Shown one piece after another: positions 17,393-25,768 of a stretch of DNA of 64,000 nucleotides. The stretch lies in contig JACKKG010000001.1 of NCBI GenBank assembly GCA_020637515.1, positions 1,704,501-1,768,500 of the forward strand. The letters run 5' to 3'. Origin of the DNA: Rhodobacter sp. Its GTDB lineage: Bacteria > Pseudomonadota > Alphaproteobacteria > Rhodobacterales > Rhodobacteraceae. Both the position numbers and the translations under genes were made by a program. The notes below the pieces were generated by a model, which saw only the letters and a list, made by a program, of their open reading frames with translations, had not been told where the DNA came from and searched no databases. Every line of letters starts with the position of its first letter. Positions within the stretch are counted from its first letter, which is position 1.

Positions 17393-17413
17393 GAGCAGCC
17401 CCACCAATCCAGT

Positions 17414-17500
17414 GCGGTCGTGGCGGAATTGGTAGACGCGCAGCGTTGAGGTCGCTGTGGGCTAACCCCCGTGGAAGTTCGAGTCTTCTCGACCGCACCA
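17414..17500 (+). tRNA. tRNA-Leu, anticodon GAG
   Basis: An 87-base class II tRNA: acceptor arm GCGGTCG/CGACCGC, anticodon stem CAGCG/CGCTG around TTGAGGT with anticodon GAG (reads CTC and CTT), long variable arm (GTGGGCTAACCCCCGT), T arm GTTCGAGTC, discriminator A and an encoded CCA. The Leu identity fits the long variable arm and A73. TTTTCCCTTT directly follows and may help termination. Confidence 0.96.
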
Positions 17501-17748
17501 TTTTCCCTTTGGCATTTGACGCCCCCGGGCGCCCGTTCACGGATTTCGCATGGCGTTGCGCGGGACGTTTGACCGCAGGGCGCCTCGAATTTGGCCGTTT
17601 GTCCCGCCAATGACGCAAAACACGCGCCGATTGTCGCCTTTGACGGACTCGGCGCGTCCACTCCCCGATAACTGCTTGAACTCAACGAGGCCCGAGGTTT
17701 TACTGGCCCAAAGAAAAGAACATGGCTTTCCAACAGGGGGAAAGATCG

Positions 17749-18846
17749 GTGAATGACGCCCGGGCCGATGGCTTCGTCGTATTTGATCGCGTGCAAAAGA
17801 CCTATGATGGCGAGAATCTTGTCGTCAAGGATCTGAACCTCAGTATGCCCAAGGGCGAGTTCCTGACGATGCTCGGGCCGTCCGGATCGGGCAAGACCAC
17901 CTGCCTGATGATGCTGGCCGGGTTCGAGACCGCGACACACGGCGAGATCCTTCTCGCGGGCCGCCCGATCAACAACATTCCACCGCACAAGCGCGGCATC
18001 GGCATGGTGTTCCAGAACTATGCGCTGTTCCCGCACATGACGATCGCCGAGAACCTGTCCTTTCCGCTGGAAGTCCGCGGCATCGGCAAGTCGGAGCGCG
18101 AGCAGAAGATCAAGCGTGCGCTGGACATGGTGCAGATGGGCGCGTTCGGCAACCGTCGTCCGGCGCAACTGTCGGGCGGTCAGCAGCAGCGCGTCGCCCT
18201 GTCCCGCGCGCTGGTGTTCGAGCCCGAGCTGGTGCTGATGGACGAACCGCTGGGCGCGCTGGACAAGCAACTGCGCGAGCACATGCAGTTCGAGATCACC
18301 AATCTGGCCCACAACCTGGGGATCACCACGGTCTACGTCACCCACGACCAGACCGAGGCGCTGACCATGTCGGACCGCGTCGCGGTGTTCAACGACGGGC
18401 GCATCCAGCAACTCGCCCCGCCCGAGGACCTGTATGAGCGCCCCGAGAACAGCTTTGTCGCGCAGTTCATCGGCGAGAACAACAAGCTGGAAGGCGTGGT
18501 CGAGACGATCAGCGGCGATCGCTGCACGGTGCGCCTGGACGACGGCACGCTGATTGACGCGCAGCCTGTCAACGTGACCAGGGCCGGCGAGCGCACGCGC
18601 GTGTCGATCCGCCCAGAGCGGGTGGAATCGAACCCCGAACGCCTGTCCCCCGACGCCCATCTGATCGAGGCCGAGGTGCAGGAATTCATTTACATGGGCG
18701 ACACGTTCCGCATCCGCCTGAAGGTTGCGGGGCAGGATGATTTCATCATGAAATATCGCAATGCCCAGGACCAGGGCCGCATGAGCCCCGGTCAGAAGAT
18801 CCGCATCGGCTGGCATGCCGCGGATTGCCGGGCGCTGGACGCCTGA
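17749..18846 (+). CDS. Polyamine-type ABC transporter ATP-binding protein (operon 1)
   Basis: Cytosolic ATPase of a PotABCD-like importer, 365 residues. Walker A GPSGSGKTT, Q-loop FQNYALFPHMT, signature LSGGQQQRVALSRAL, Walker B LVLMDEPLGALD, H-loop YVTHDQTEALTMSD, then a TOBE-type C-terminal domain. I prefer the GTG at 17749 because AGGGGGAAAG lies just before it and the resulting N-terminus (MNDARADGFVVFDRVQKTYD) has the family's usual length; the ATG at 17722 adds nine residues with a weaker ribosome site. It leads a four-gene operon (ATPase, binding protein, two permeases). Family knowledge suggests spermidine/putrescine or a related cation; the sequence does not fix the substrate. Confidence 0.9.
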   Translation: MNDARADGFVVFDRVQKTYDGENLVVKDLNLSMPKGEFLTMLGPSGSGKTTCLMMLAGFETATHGEILLAGRPINNIPPHKRGIGMVFQNYALFPHMTIAENLSFPLEVRGIGKSEREQKIKRALDMVQMGAFGNRRPAQLSGGQQQRVALSRALVFEPELVLMDEPLGALDKQLREHMQFEITNLAHNLGITTVYVTHDQTEALTMSDRVAVFNDGRIQQLAPPEDLYERPENSFVAQFIGENNKLEGVVETISGDRCTVRLDDGTLIDAQPVNVTRAGERTRVSIRPERVESNPERLSPDAHLIEAEVQEFIYMGDTFRIRLKVAGQDDFIMKYRNAQDQGRMSPGQKIRIGWHAADCRALDA

Positions 18847-18862
18847 CCCGATTTCCAAGATC

Positions 18863-18891
18863 CGCGCCGCCCCTGCCCGCAGGGCGGTGCG
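18863..18891 (+). promoter_or_regulatory. Intercistronic hairpin before the binding-protein gene
   Basis: CGCGCCGCCC (18863-18872) can pair with GGGCGGTGCG (18882-18891), ten pairs including one G-U, around a 9-base loop, between the ATPase stop and the binding-protein start. Such hairpins often attenuate or stabilise segments of transporter mRNA. No T-run follows. Confidence 0.45.
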
Positions 18892-18927
18892 CCACACCAA
18901 GCGGGCAGTTCGACTAGGGAGCTAAGC

Positions 18928-20043
18928 ATGAAACTGAAAACCGTTCTGAAAGGGGCCGTGGCTGTCCTCGCGCTGACCGCCGGTGCGGCCTCGGCCGACG
19001 AGATGGCCAACGAGATGACCGTCGTCTCCTGGGGCGGCGCCTATCAGGCCTCGCAGGTGAACGCCTACATCAACCCCTATGTGGCGGCGCATCCGGGGCT
19101 GAACGTCATCACCGACGAAAGCTCGGGCGACGCCGTGGCCCGCCTGCGTGCCATGAGCGAAGCCGGCAACGTCACCTGGGATCTGGTGGACGTGGTCGCC
19201 TCGGACGCGATGCGTCTGTGCGACGAGGGTCTGGCGATGCCGATCGACGCCGACACCCAACTGGCGCCCGCGCCCGATGGCACCCCCGCCTCGGTCGATT
19301 TCGGCGATACGATGGTGAGCGAGTGCTTCATCCCGCAGATCGCCTTCTCGACGACCTTCGGCTATCGCACCGACATGGTTCCCGATGGCGTGGCCCCGCC
19401 GACCGACGCCTGCGCGGTGTTCGACACCACGACCTATCCGGGCCGCCGCGCGCTGGAACGTCGCCCGATCGGGAACATGGAATGGGCCCTGCTGTGCGAC
19501 GGTGTTCCGCAGGATCAGGTCTATGCGATGCTGGAAACCGAAGAGGGCATCCAGCGTGCCTTTGCGCATCTCGACACCATCAAGGCCGACACCGTCTGGT
19601 GGACCGCCGGTGCCGAAACGCCCCAGCTGCTGGCCGACGGCGAAGTCTTCATGGGCTCGACCTATAACGGCCGCCTGTTCGCCGCGATCGCCGAACAGCA
19701 CCAGCCGATCGGCATGGCCTGGGGTTACCAGATGCTCGACCTCGACGGCTGGATCATCCCCGAGGGGCTGCCCGCGGATCACCTGGCCCGCGTGATGGAC
19801 TTCGTCTATTTCGCGACCGACACCCAGCGCCTGGCCGATCAGGCCGCGTATATCTCGTATGGTCCGGCCCGTGCCTCTTCGGCGCCGCTGGTCGGCAACC
19901 ATGCCACGCTGGGCATCCCGATGGCGCCGCACATGCCGACCGATCCGGCGAACATGACGGGTGCGTTCCTGTTCAACTACACCTGGTGGGCGGATCACCG
20001 CGACGAACTGGACGCCCGCTTCCAGGCCTGGCTGGCGCAATAA
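18928..20043 (+). CDS. Polyamine-type ABC transporter substrate-binding protein (operon 1)
   Basis: Periplasmic binding protein of 371 residues, PotD/PotF-like. A signal peptide (LKTVLKGAVAVLALTAGAASA) is followed by MTVVSWGGAYQASQ, the family's first beta strand, then TDESSGDAVARLRAM and TWDLVDVVASDAMRLCDEGL; the second lobe has WTAGAETPQLLADGEVFMGSTYNGR and the region GWIIPEGLPAD typical of these proteins. The four Cys residues may form disulfides in the periplasm. It is flanked by hairpins on both sides, suggesting differential mRNA stability giving an excess of binding protein over permease, a common pattern for ABC importers. Substrate is not determined by sequence. Confidence 0.88.
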   Translation: MKLKTVLKGAVAVLALTAGAASADEMANEMTVVSWGGAYQASQVNAYINPYVAAHPGLNVITDESSGDAVARLRAMSEAGNVTWDLVDVVASDAMRLCDEGLAMPIDADTQLAPAPDGTPASVDFGDTMVSECFIPQIAFSTTFGYRTDMVPDGVAPPTDACAVFDTTTYPGRRALERRPIGNMEWALLCDGVPQDQVYAMLETEEGIQRAFAHLDTIKADTVWWTAGAETPQLLADGEVFMGSTYNGRLFAAIAEQHQPIGMAWGYQMLDLDGWIIPEGLPADHLARVMDFVYFATDTQRLADQAAYISYGPARASSAPLVGNHATLGIPMAPHMPTDPANMTGAFLFNYTWWADHRDELDARFQAWLAQ

Positions 20044-20060
20044 CGCCCGCCTGAACGACC

Positions 20061-20147
20061 GGACGGCCCCGCGCGCCACGACGGCGTGACGGGGCGGTCC
20101 ACCCGACGACGTCCCGGTCCTGCCCCGATGCGGCGCGGGACCGGGAC
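20061..20147 (+). promoter_or_regulatory. Two hairpins after the binding-protein gene
   Basis: Hairpin 1: 20061-20071 pairs with 20090-20100 (11 bases, one mismatch). Hairpin 2: GTCCCGGTCC (20111-20120) pairs perfectly with GGACCGGGAC (20138-20147). They occupy most of the 121-base gap between binding protein and first permease and lack T-runs, so they look like mRNA-stabilising or attenuating structures rather than full terminators. Confidence 0.5.
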
Positions 20148-20164
20148 CCAACAGGACCCCAGTG

Positions 20165-21442
20165 ATGACCAGCACGGCGACAGATCCCCATCCGAGCGAC
20201 GACGACCTGACCGGCGGCGACCTGAAGCGCCGCCTTGCCCGCGCGCTGAGGCGACAGAAGATCCGCGCGCTGCTGCTGATCGCGCCACTGTTGCTGTTCA
20301 TCCTGCTGGGGTTCATCGCGCCGATCGGCTCGATGCTGTTCCGCTCGGTCGAGAACAACATCGTCGGCGACATCATGCCCAACACCGTCGCGGCGCTGCA
20401 ATCGTGGGACGTGGACAGCACCGAACTGCCGCCCGAGGCCGTCTTCCGGGCCGTGGTCCAGGACGTCCAGGTCGCCGCGCAAGAGCGCACCGCGATGCAA
20501 CTGGCGCGGCGCATGAATTTCGAGGTGCCGGGCTTTACCACCCTGATGCGCCAGACCCAGCGCGCCGTGCGCGGCTGGAACGTCGAAACCGACGGGCCCT
20601 TTCGCGATCAATTGATCGCGGCCAACCACGACTGGGGCGACCTTCACACCTGGCGCGCGCTCAAGGCCTATTCGACCGAATACACGGCCGGCTATTACCT
20701 GGCGGCGGTGGACCACACGATGGTCTCGGGCCATGTCGAGGCGCTGCCCGACAATCAGTCGATCCACATGATGCTGTTCTGGCGCACCGCCTGGATGAGC
20801 GCGCTGATCTGCTTCATGACCCTGCTGCTGGGCTATCCCGTCGCCTTCCTGCTGGCCAATGTCAAGGAACGCTATGCGAACCTGCTGCTCATCATGGTGC
20901 TGTTGCCGTTCTGGACCTCGCTGCTGGTGCGGACCTCGTCGTGGAAGGTCCTGTTGCAGGAACAGGGCGTCATCAACGATTTCCTGGTCTGGCTGGGCCT
21001 GGTCGCGGATGACAGCCGGCTGTCGATGATCAACAACAAGTTCGGTGTCATTGTCGCGATGACCCATATCCTGCTGCCTTTCATGGTGCTGCCGCTCTAT
21101 TCGGTGATGAAGACCGTGCCGCCCAGCTATGTGCGCGCGGCGAAATCGCTGGGCGCGAACGACTGGACGGCCTTCTGGCGGGTCTATTTCCCGCAATCGG
21201 TGCCGGGCATCGGCGCCGGGGCGATCCTGGTGTTCATCATGGCGGTCGGCTACTACATCACGCCGGAGCTGGTGGGCGGGCCGTCGGGCATGTTCATCTC
21301 GAACCGGATCGCGCACCAGTGGTATGTCTCGGGCAACTGGGGGTTGGTTGGTGCGCTGGGCACGATCCTGCTGGTCGCGGTGCTGGTGCTCTATTGGGTC
21401 TATGACCGCGTGGTCGGCATCGACAACGTCAAGCTGGGGTAA
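20165..21442 (+). CDS. ABC transporter permease 1 (operon 1), with a long N-terminal insertion
   Basis: Inner-membrane permease of the PotB/PotH type. Usual members have about 280-310 residues; this one has 425. The extra length is a hydrophilic stretch of about 110-120 residues between TM1 (LLLIAPLLLFILLGFIAPIGSMLF) and TM2 (about 205 onward, MSALICFMTLLLGYPVAF), probably exposed on the periplasmic side. The coupling EAA-like loop is present in YVRAAKSLGANDWTAFWRVYFPQSVPGIGAG. Start is ATG 20165, directly after an in-frame GTG. It lies in the operon with one ATPase, one binding protein and a second permease 6 bases downstream. Confidence 0.87.
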   Translation: MTSTATDPHPSDDDLTGGDLKRRLARALRRQKIRALLLIAPLLLFILLGFIAPIGSMLFRSVENNIVGDIMPNTVAALQSWDVDSTELPPEAVFRAVVQDVQVAAQERTAMQLARRMNFEVPGFTTLMRQTQRAVRGWNVETDGPFRDQLIAANHDWGDLHTWRALKAYSTEYTAGYYLAAVDHTMVSGHVEALPDNQSIHMMLFWRTAWMSALICFMTLLLGYPVAFLLANVKERYANLLLIMVLLPFWTSLLVRTSSWKVLLQEQGVINDFLVWLGLVADDSRLSMINNKFGVIVAMTHILLPFMVLPLYSVMKTVPPSYVRAAKSLGANDWTAFWRVYFPQSVPGIGAGAILVFIMAVGYYITPELVGGPSGMFISNRIAHQWYVSGNWGLVGALGTILLVAVLVLYWVYDRVVGIDNVKLG

Positions 21443-21448
21443 CGGATC

Positions 21449-22300
21449 ATGGCACTTCCTTCCTATGCGTCGCCCCTGCAACGGGTCTGGTACTACGCCT
21501 TTCGCGTGATTTGCGGGCTGGTGTTCTTCTACCTGATGTTCCCGATCCTGGTGATCATTCCGCTGAGCTTCAACGCCCAGGATTTCTTCACCTTCACCCC
21601 GGAAATGCTGTCCCTGGATCCGGATGGCTTCTCGCTGAAGCACTACATCGATTTCTTCACCAACCCCGACTGGCAGATGGCGACGCGGAACTCGCTGACC
21701 ATCGCGCCGATGGCGACGCTGCTGTCGGTGTCGCTGGGGACGCTGGCCGCGATCGGGTTGAGCCAGTCGCATGTCCCGTTCAAGCGGATCATCATGGCGG
21801 TTCTGATCTCGCCGATGATCGTGCCGCTGATCATTTCCGCCGCCGGGATGTATTTCTTTTTCAGCGCGATCGGTCTGCAGGGCACCTATTGGGGCGTTGT
21901 GCTGGCCCATGCGATCCTGGGTATCCCGTTTGTCATCATCACCGTGACGGCAACGCTGGTGGGCTTCGACCGCTCGCTGACGCGGGCCTCGGCGTCGATG
22001 GGGGCGGGGCCGGTGCGCACCTTCATGAAGGTGCAGTTGCCGCTGATCCTGCCCGGGGTCATCTCGGGTGCGCTGTTTGCCTTCATCACCTCGTTCGATG
22101 AGGTGGTGGTGGTGATTTTCGTCGGCTCGGCGGCCCAGCAGACGCTGCCCTGGCAGATGTTCATCGGTCTGCGCGAGCAGATCTCGCCGACGATCCTGGC
22201 GGTGGCGACGCTGATGGTGGGGCTGTCGATCCTGTTGCTGGCGACGCTGGAGATCCTGCGGCGGCGCAACGAGCGTCTCAGGGGCATGAGCCCGGGCTGA
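21449..22300 (+). CDS. ABC transporter permease 2 (operon 1)
   Basis: PotC/PotI-type inner-membrane permease of 283 residues with six hydrophobic segments. It begins in a helix (VICGLVFFYLMFPILVIIPL), has NSLTIAPMATLLSVSLGTLAAIGL as the conserved second helix and the EAA-like coupling loop in LTRASASMGAGPVRTFMKVQLPLILPG, followed by FAFITSFDEVVVVIF. The ATG is 6 bases behind the first permease, so both are likely made from one message. It is the last gene of operon 1 and is followed by the two-hairpin repeat element that can act as terminator. Confidence 0.9.
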   Translation: MALPSYASPLQRVWYYAFRVICGLVFFYLMFPILVIIPLSFNAQDFFTFTPEMLSLDPDGFSLKHYIDFFTNPDWQMATRNSLTIAPMATLLSVSLGTLAAIGLSQSHVPFKRIIMAVLISPMIVPLIISAAGMYFFFSAIGLQGTYWGVVLAHAILGIPFVIITVTATLVGFDRSLTRASASMGAGPVRTFMKVQLPLILPGVISGALFAFITSFDEVVVVIFVGSAAQQTLPWQMFIGLREQISPTILAVATLMVGLSILLLATLEILRRRNERLRGMSPG

Positions 22301-22320
22301 GCCCGGGTCACGGGTGGCAT

Positions 22321-22410
22321 CGGGGGGCGGCTGCCCCCCGAACCCCCCGCTTCAAGGGGTCCACGGGACCCCTTGAAAATCCCCGTGCGTATTTCCGACA
22401 AGATGATGGG
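22321..22410 (+). repeat. Two-hairpin intergenic element, copy A
   Basis: Hairpin 1 is CGGGGGGC (22321-22328) with GCCCCCCG (22333-22340). A spacer AACCCCCCGC follows, then hairpin 2, TTCAAGGGGTCC (22351-22362) with GGACCCCTTGAA (22366-22377), and a tail AATCCCCGTGCGTATTTCC then GACAAGATGATGGG. It lies between two convergent genes and may terminate both. A second copy (25679-25767) keeps the flanks and tail but has different, still complementary, hairpin 2 bases. Confidence 0.85.
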
Positions 22411-22433
22411 GCGCCGGATCGGACAATCGGCGG

Positions 22434-22880
22434 TCAGCCGACGAGCGCGAGCTTTTCCTCGACGAAGCGCATGAGATCGGCGGCCGGGCGGGCGCCCGAG
22501 AGGCGGGCGAGTTCGCGGCCCTCATGGAACAGGATGAAGGCCGGGATGCCGCGGATGTTGTAGCGCACGGTGGCGTCCGGGTTCGACTGGGTGTCGATCT
22601 TGGCCAGCCGCACGCGGGGCGCGAGGGACCTGGCCGCTTTCTCGAACTCGGGCGCCATGGCCCGGCAAGGGCCGCACCAGGGTGCCCAGAAATCCACCAG
22701 AAGCGGCACCTGGTCGTTGCGGGCCATCTTTTCCAGGGTGCGGAAATCGACCGACGCGACCTTGCCGGCATTGAGGGCGTGGCCGCAGACGGCGCATTTC
22801 GGCGCGGCGCCCAGCTTGTCGGCGGGGAACTGGTTGAGTTGACCGCAGTCGGGGCAGGTCAGGCGGAGTTTCTGGGGCAT
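22434..22880 (-). CDS. trxC: Thioredoxin 2 (zinc-binding thioredoxin)
   Basis: A 148-residue thioredoxin with an N-terminal zinc ribbon (CPDCGQ at about residues 9-12 and CAVCGH at about 29-32), which identifies Trx2/TrxC rather than TrxA. The thioredoxin fold follows with active site WCGPC (Cys 69 and 72) in VDFWAPWCGPC and the cis-Pro in RGIPAFILF. It reduces protein disulfides, and in enterobacteria TrxC is linked to oxidative stress. The start at 22880 (MPQKLRLTCPDC) is set by homology of the zinc ribbon; the frame is open upstream without protein-like content. Leftward, converging on ABC operon 1. Confidence 0.93.
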   Translation of the reverse strand: MPQKLRLTCPDCGQLNQFPADKLGAAPKCAVCGHALNAGKVASVDFRTLEKMARNDQVPLLVDFWAPWCGPCRAMAPEFEKAARSLAPRVRLAKIDTQSNPDATVRYNIRGIPAFILFHEGRELARLSGARPAADLMRFVEEKLALVG

Positions 22881-22935
22881 GGGATCTCTCGCATTCGCAG
22901 GGTTGAATGCGAGGTGGTGGGCGCCGCGCCGCTTG

Positions 22936-23559
22936 TCAAGGGCGGGGCGGGCGGGATTTGTAGACCGGAAGGCGCCAGCCAAAGGTCATGGAGCCCGCGC
23001 GCAGCAGGAAGGTGATCGCCGCGCAGGCGATCAGGGCCCAGGGCGTCGGTCCCAGGACCAGGCGCGTGGCGAGGGCGACCAGCGCGCCGGCGAAGGCCGC
23101 CGAAAGGTAGAGTTCGCCCTGGCGCAGCACCAGGGGCACCTCGTTGCAGACGACATCGCGCAGGAGGCCGCCAAAGGCGCCGGTGACCATGCCCATGATG
23201 AGGACCACCATCGGCCCGTGTCCCAGTGCGATCGCCACCCCGACGCCTGCGGGCACGGCGACGGCGAGGGCACCCGCGTCCAGCCAGTCGATGGCGCGAC
23301 GACGGCTTTCCAGCAGATGCGCGGTGAAGAACACAAGCACCGCCGCGGCCGAGGCCGTGGCCAGATACCAGGGATTGGCCACCCAGAACACCACGTCGCG
23401 GTTGAGCAGCACGTCGCGCACCGTGCCGCCGCCGACAGCCGTCAGCGCGGCGATGAACAGGAACCCGACCAGGTCCAGTTGGGCGCGGCTGGCCACCAGC
23501 GCGCCGGTCAGCGCAAAGATGAAGACCGACAGGTAATCGAGGACCGCCAGCACGCTCAT
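22936..23559 (-). CDS. TRIC/UPF0126 family cation channel-like membrane protein
   Basis: A 207-residue protein with seven hydrophobic segments forming two repeats of the UPF0126/TRIC fold: LDYLSVFIFALTGALVASR, GFLFIAALTAVGGGTVRDVLL and, in the second half, IMGMVTGAFGGLLRDVVCNEVP. The two GGG(T/L)xRDV glycine hinges are the family signature. Prokaryotic TRIC homologues are K+-permeable trimers. Its ATG overlaps the rnhA stop by four bases (ATGA), so it is translationally coupled. The role in this organism is unknown. Confidence 0.88.
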   Translation of the reverse strand: MSVLAVLDYLSVFIFALTGALVASRAQLDLVGFLFIAALTAVGGGTVRDVLLNRDVVFWVANPWYLATASAAAVLVFFTAHLLESRRRAIDWLDAGALAVAVPAGVGVAIALGHGPMVVLIMGMVTGAFGGLLRDVVCNEVPLVLRQGELYLSAAFAGALVALATRLVLGPTPWALIACAAITFLLRAGSMTFGWRLPVYKSRPPRP

Positions 23560-24008
23560 GGCTTGAACGGTGCCATGCCGGCGCGCGCCAGTTCGTCGGC
23601 GCGCTCGTTTTCGGCGTGGCCGGCGTGGCCCTTGATCCATTTCCAGGTGACCGCATGGGCCTTTTGCGCCGCGTCCAGCCGTTGCCACAGATCGGCGTTC
23701 TTCACCGGCTTCTTGTCGGCGGTCCTCCAGCCGTTGCGTTTCCAGCCGTGGATCCACTGCGTCACGCCGTTCTTCACATAGGCCGAATCGGTGGTGATGG
23801 TGATCGCGGTGGCGCGCGACAGGGCCTCGAGCGCGTTGATCGCGGCCAGCAATTCCATGCGGTTGTTGGTGGTCTGCGCCTCGCCGCCCTGAAGTTCGCG
23901 TTCCTTGACCAGGGTGGCGCCGTCCATCGCGCGCATCAGCACGCCCCAGCCGCCGGGGCCGGGGTTGCCGCTGCACGCGCCGTCGGTCCAGGCAAAGAGT
24001 TCAGGCAT
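23556..24008 (-). CDS. rnhA: Ribonuclease HI
   Basis: Cuts the RNA strand of RNA-DNA hybrids (R-loops, Okazaki primers). 150 residues with the four catalytic acids Asp9 (WTDGACSGN), Glu52 (NNRMELLAA), Asp74 (TTDSAYV) and Asp138 (ERADELA), plus the His-containing loop WIKGHAGHAEN. It overlaps the methyltransferase gene upstream by 8 bases and the UPF0126 gene downstream by 4, within a leftward operon. Confidence 0.96.
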   Translation of the reverse strand: MPELFAWTDGACSGNPGPGGWGVLMRAMDGATLVKERELQGGEAQTTNNRMELLAAINALEALSRATAITITTDSAYVKNGVTQWIHGWKRNGWRTADKKPVKNADLWQRLDAAQKAHAVTWKWIKGHAGHAENERADELARAGMAPFKP

Positions 24009-24588
24009 GGATTTTCCTCGCGAGGATCAGGAGTGCCGGTTCGCGCCGGCCGGCAAGCCCGGCGTCAGTGCGTTCCTCGATGTCGAAAGGCGCGAAACCG
24101 GCATCGGCCAGATGGGCCAGCAGCGCCGCGCGCGTGTAATAGGTGTAGAACCGGCCCAGGGCATCGCGCCCCTCGCCGGTGCCCAGCTTCAGGCCCAGGA
24201 ACAGCACGCCTTTGGGGGCCAAGGCATCGTGCAGCGCGCGCAAGTGGCGGGGCAGGTCGGCGCGGGGCGCGTGCAGCAGGCTGAAACTGACCCAGGCGCC
24301 GTGATAGGGGCCGGGCAGCGGGTCGTCGAACCGGGCCAGGCGTGCGGGCAGGCCCTTGCGGTCGCGGGCGATGGCGATCATCGCGGCCGAGGCATCGACC
24401 GGATCGACGTCGAACCCGCGTTGCAGCAGGATTTTGGCCTGATTGCCGGGGCCGCAGCCCCAATCGAGCACACGCGCGCCGGGCGGCAGGCTGGCCATGA
24501 ACCGCGCCAGCGCCTGGCTGTCGCCGTTCAGGCGGGCGTAGTCCTCTGCGCGGGCCTGGTAGACGCGCAGGGTTTCGTCGTCGCTCAT
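24001..24588 (-). CDS. Class I SAM-dependent methyltransferase
   Basis: A 195-residue cytosolic methyltransferase. Motif I (SAM binding) is GARVLDWGCGPGNQAKILL at about residues 37-55, the acidic residue of motif II lies in FDVDPVDASAAMIAIAR, and later the post-motif region WVSFSLLHAPRADLPRHLRAL is of the Methyltransf_11/25 type. Substrate not predictable. It overlaps rnhA by 8 bases; in this family of bacteria such a gene commonly sits with ispH and rnhA. The gap to ispH is 70 bases. Confidence 0.85.
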   Translation of the reverse strand: MSDDETLRVYQARAEDYARLNGDSQALARFMASLPPGARVLDWGCGPGNQAKILLQRGFDVDPVDASAAMIAIARDRKGLPARLARFDDPLPGPYHGAWVSFSLLHAPRADLPRHLRALHDALAPKGVLFLGLKLGTGEGRDALGRFYTYYTRAALLAHLADAGFAPFDIEERTDAGLAGRREPALLILARKIHA

Positions 24589-24658
24589 GCGCGGGCCCGG
24601 GGATGCCGGCCGGCGGGCGCGCGCCCGAGGCGAGGCGCGGTCGGCGCGAACAGGGGCG

Positions 24659-25609
24659 TCACGCCGGCACCCTGAGGATGCGCGGGACCTTGAATTCGAT
24701 GTCCTCGGTCGCGGTTTCGACGGTTTCGCGTGTCAGGTCGTAGCGGGCGGCAAAGGCGGCGACGACCTCGTCCACCAGGACCTGGGGGGCCGAGGCGCCG
24801 GCGGTCAGACCGACGGCGCGGGCGCCCTGAAGGGCCCGCCAGTCGATATCCGCGGCGCGCTGGATGAGCTGCGAATAGGGGCAACCGGCGGCGCGGCCGA
24901 CCTCGACCAGGCGGCGGGAGTTCGACGAATTGGGGGCGCCGATCACCAGCAGCGCATCCACCCGGCCGGCGATCGCCTTGACCGCCGCCTGGCGGTTGGT
25001 GGTGGCGTAACAGATGTCTTCCTTGTGCGGGCCGACGATGGCAGGAAAGCGGGATTCGAGGGCGGCGACGATGCCGGCCGTATCGTCGACCGACAGGGTG
25101 GTCTGCGTGATATAGGCCAGTTTCGCGGGGTCGCGCGGCGCCAGAAGGGCGACATCGGCGACGGTTTCCACCAGGAGCACTTCGCCCTCGGGCAACTGGC
25201 CCATGGTGCCGACGGTCTCAGGATGGCCGGCGTGGCCGATCATCACCATCTGGAGGCCGTTCTGGTGGTGGCGCTCGGCCTCGATATGGACCTTGGAGAC
25301 CAGCGGGCAGGTCGCATCGACATAGGTCATGTCCCGCGCCCGCGCCGCCTGCGGCACCGATTTCGGCACGCCATGGGCCGAGAAAATCACCGGCCGGTCG
25401 GCGGGGCATTCGTCCAGATCCTCGACGAAGACGGCGCCCTGGGCGCGCAGGTTGTCCACGACGAACTTGTTGTGCACGATCTCGTGGCGGACGTAGACCG
25501 GCGCCCCCCATTTGCCGAGCGCCATCTCGACGATCTTGATCGCGCGGTCCACGCCGGCGCAGAACCCGCGCGGCGCGGCGAGGACGAGGGTCATGGGCGG
25601 CTGGGTCAT
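24659..25609 (-). CDS. ispH: 4-hydroxy-3-methylbut-2-enyl diphosphate reductase
   Basis: Last enzyme of the MEP isoprenoid pathway, making IPP and DMAPP. 316 residues; the three [4Fe-4S] cysteines are Cys17 (RGFCAGVDRAI), Cys101 (DATCPLVSKVH) and Cys200 (EDICYATTNRQ), and the active-site segments HEIVHNKFVV, SAHGVPKSV, GHAGHPET and GAPNSSNSRRL are all present. It heads the leftward ispH-methyltransferase-rnhA-UPF0126-trxC group and is preceded by repeat element copy B. Confidence 0.97.
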   Translation of the reverse strand: MTQPPMTLVLAAPRGFCAGVDRAIKIVEMALGKWGAPVYVRHEIVHNKFVVDNLRAQGAVFVEDLDECPADRPVIFSAHGVPKSVPQAARARDMTYVDATCPLVSKVHIEAERHHQNGLQMVMIGHAGHPETVGTMGQLPEGEVLLVETVADVALLAPRDPAKLAYITQTTLSVDDTAGIVAALESRFPAIVGPHKEDICYATTNRQAAVKAIAGRVDALLVIGAPNSSNSRRLVEVGRAAGCPYSQLIQRAADIDWRALQGARAVGLTAGASAPQVLVDEVVAAFAARYDLTRETVETATEDIEFKVPRILRVPA

Positions 25610-25678
25610 GGGCGTCTCCGGTTCCGGGCAAGAGGTAATGGCTGGGCGCCACGAGGTCCAGCGTTTTAGGCCGGGCGT

Positions 25679-25767
25679 CGGGGGGCTGCCGCCCCCCGAA
25701 CCCCCCGCTTCAAGGGGGGCACGCCCCCCTTGAAAATCCCCGTGCGTATTTCGGACAAGATGATGGG
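25679..25767 (+). repeat. Two-hairpin intergenic element, copy B
   Basis: Same architecture as copy A: CGGGGGGC...GCCCCCCG, spacer AACCCCCCGC, hairpin 2 TTCAAGGGGGGC (25709-25720) with GCCCCCCTTGAA (25723-25734), tail AATCCCCGTGCGTATTTCG then GACAAGATGATGGG. The hairpin 2 stem differs from copy A at three base pairs yet stays complementary. It sits between uvrC (ending 25769) and ispH, where it probably terminates leftward uvrC transcription. Confidence 0.87.
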
Positions 25768-25768
25768 A

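Noticed and set aside
22300..25768. Treating repeat elements A and B as ends of an insertion sequence
   Set aside because: No transposase or target duplication is present and the genes in between are normal housekeeping genes.
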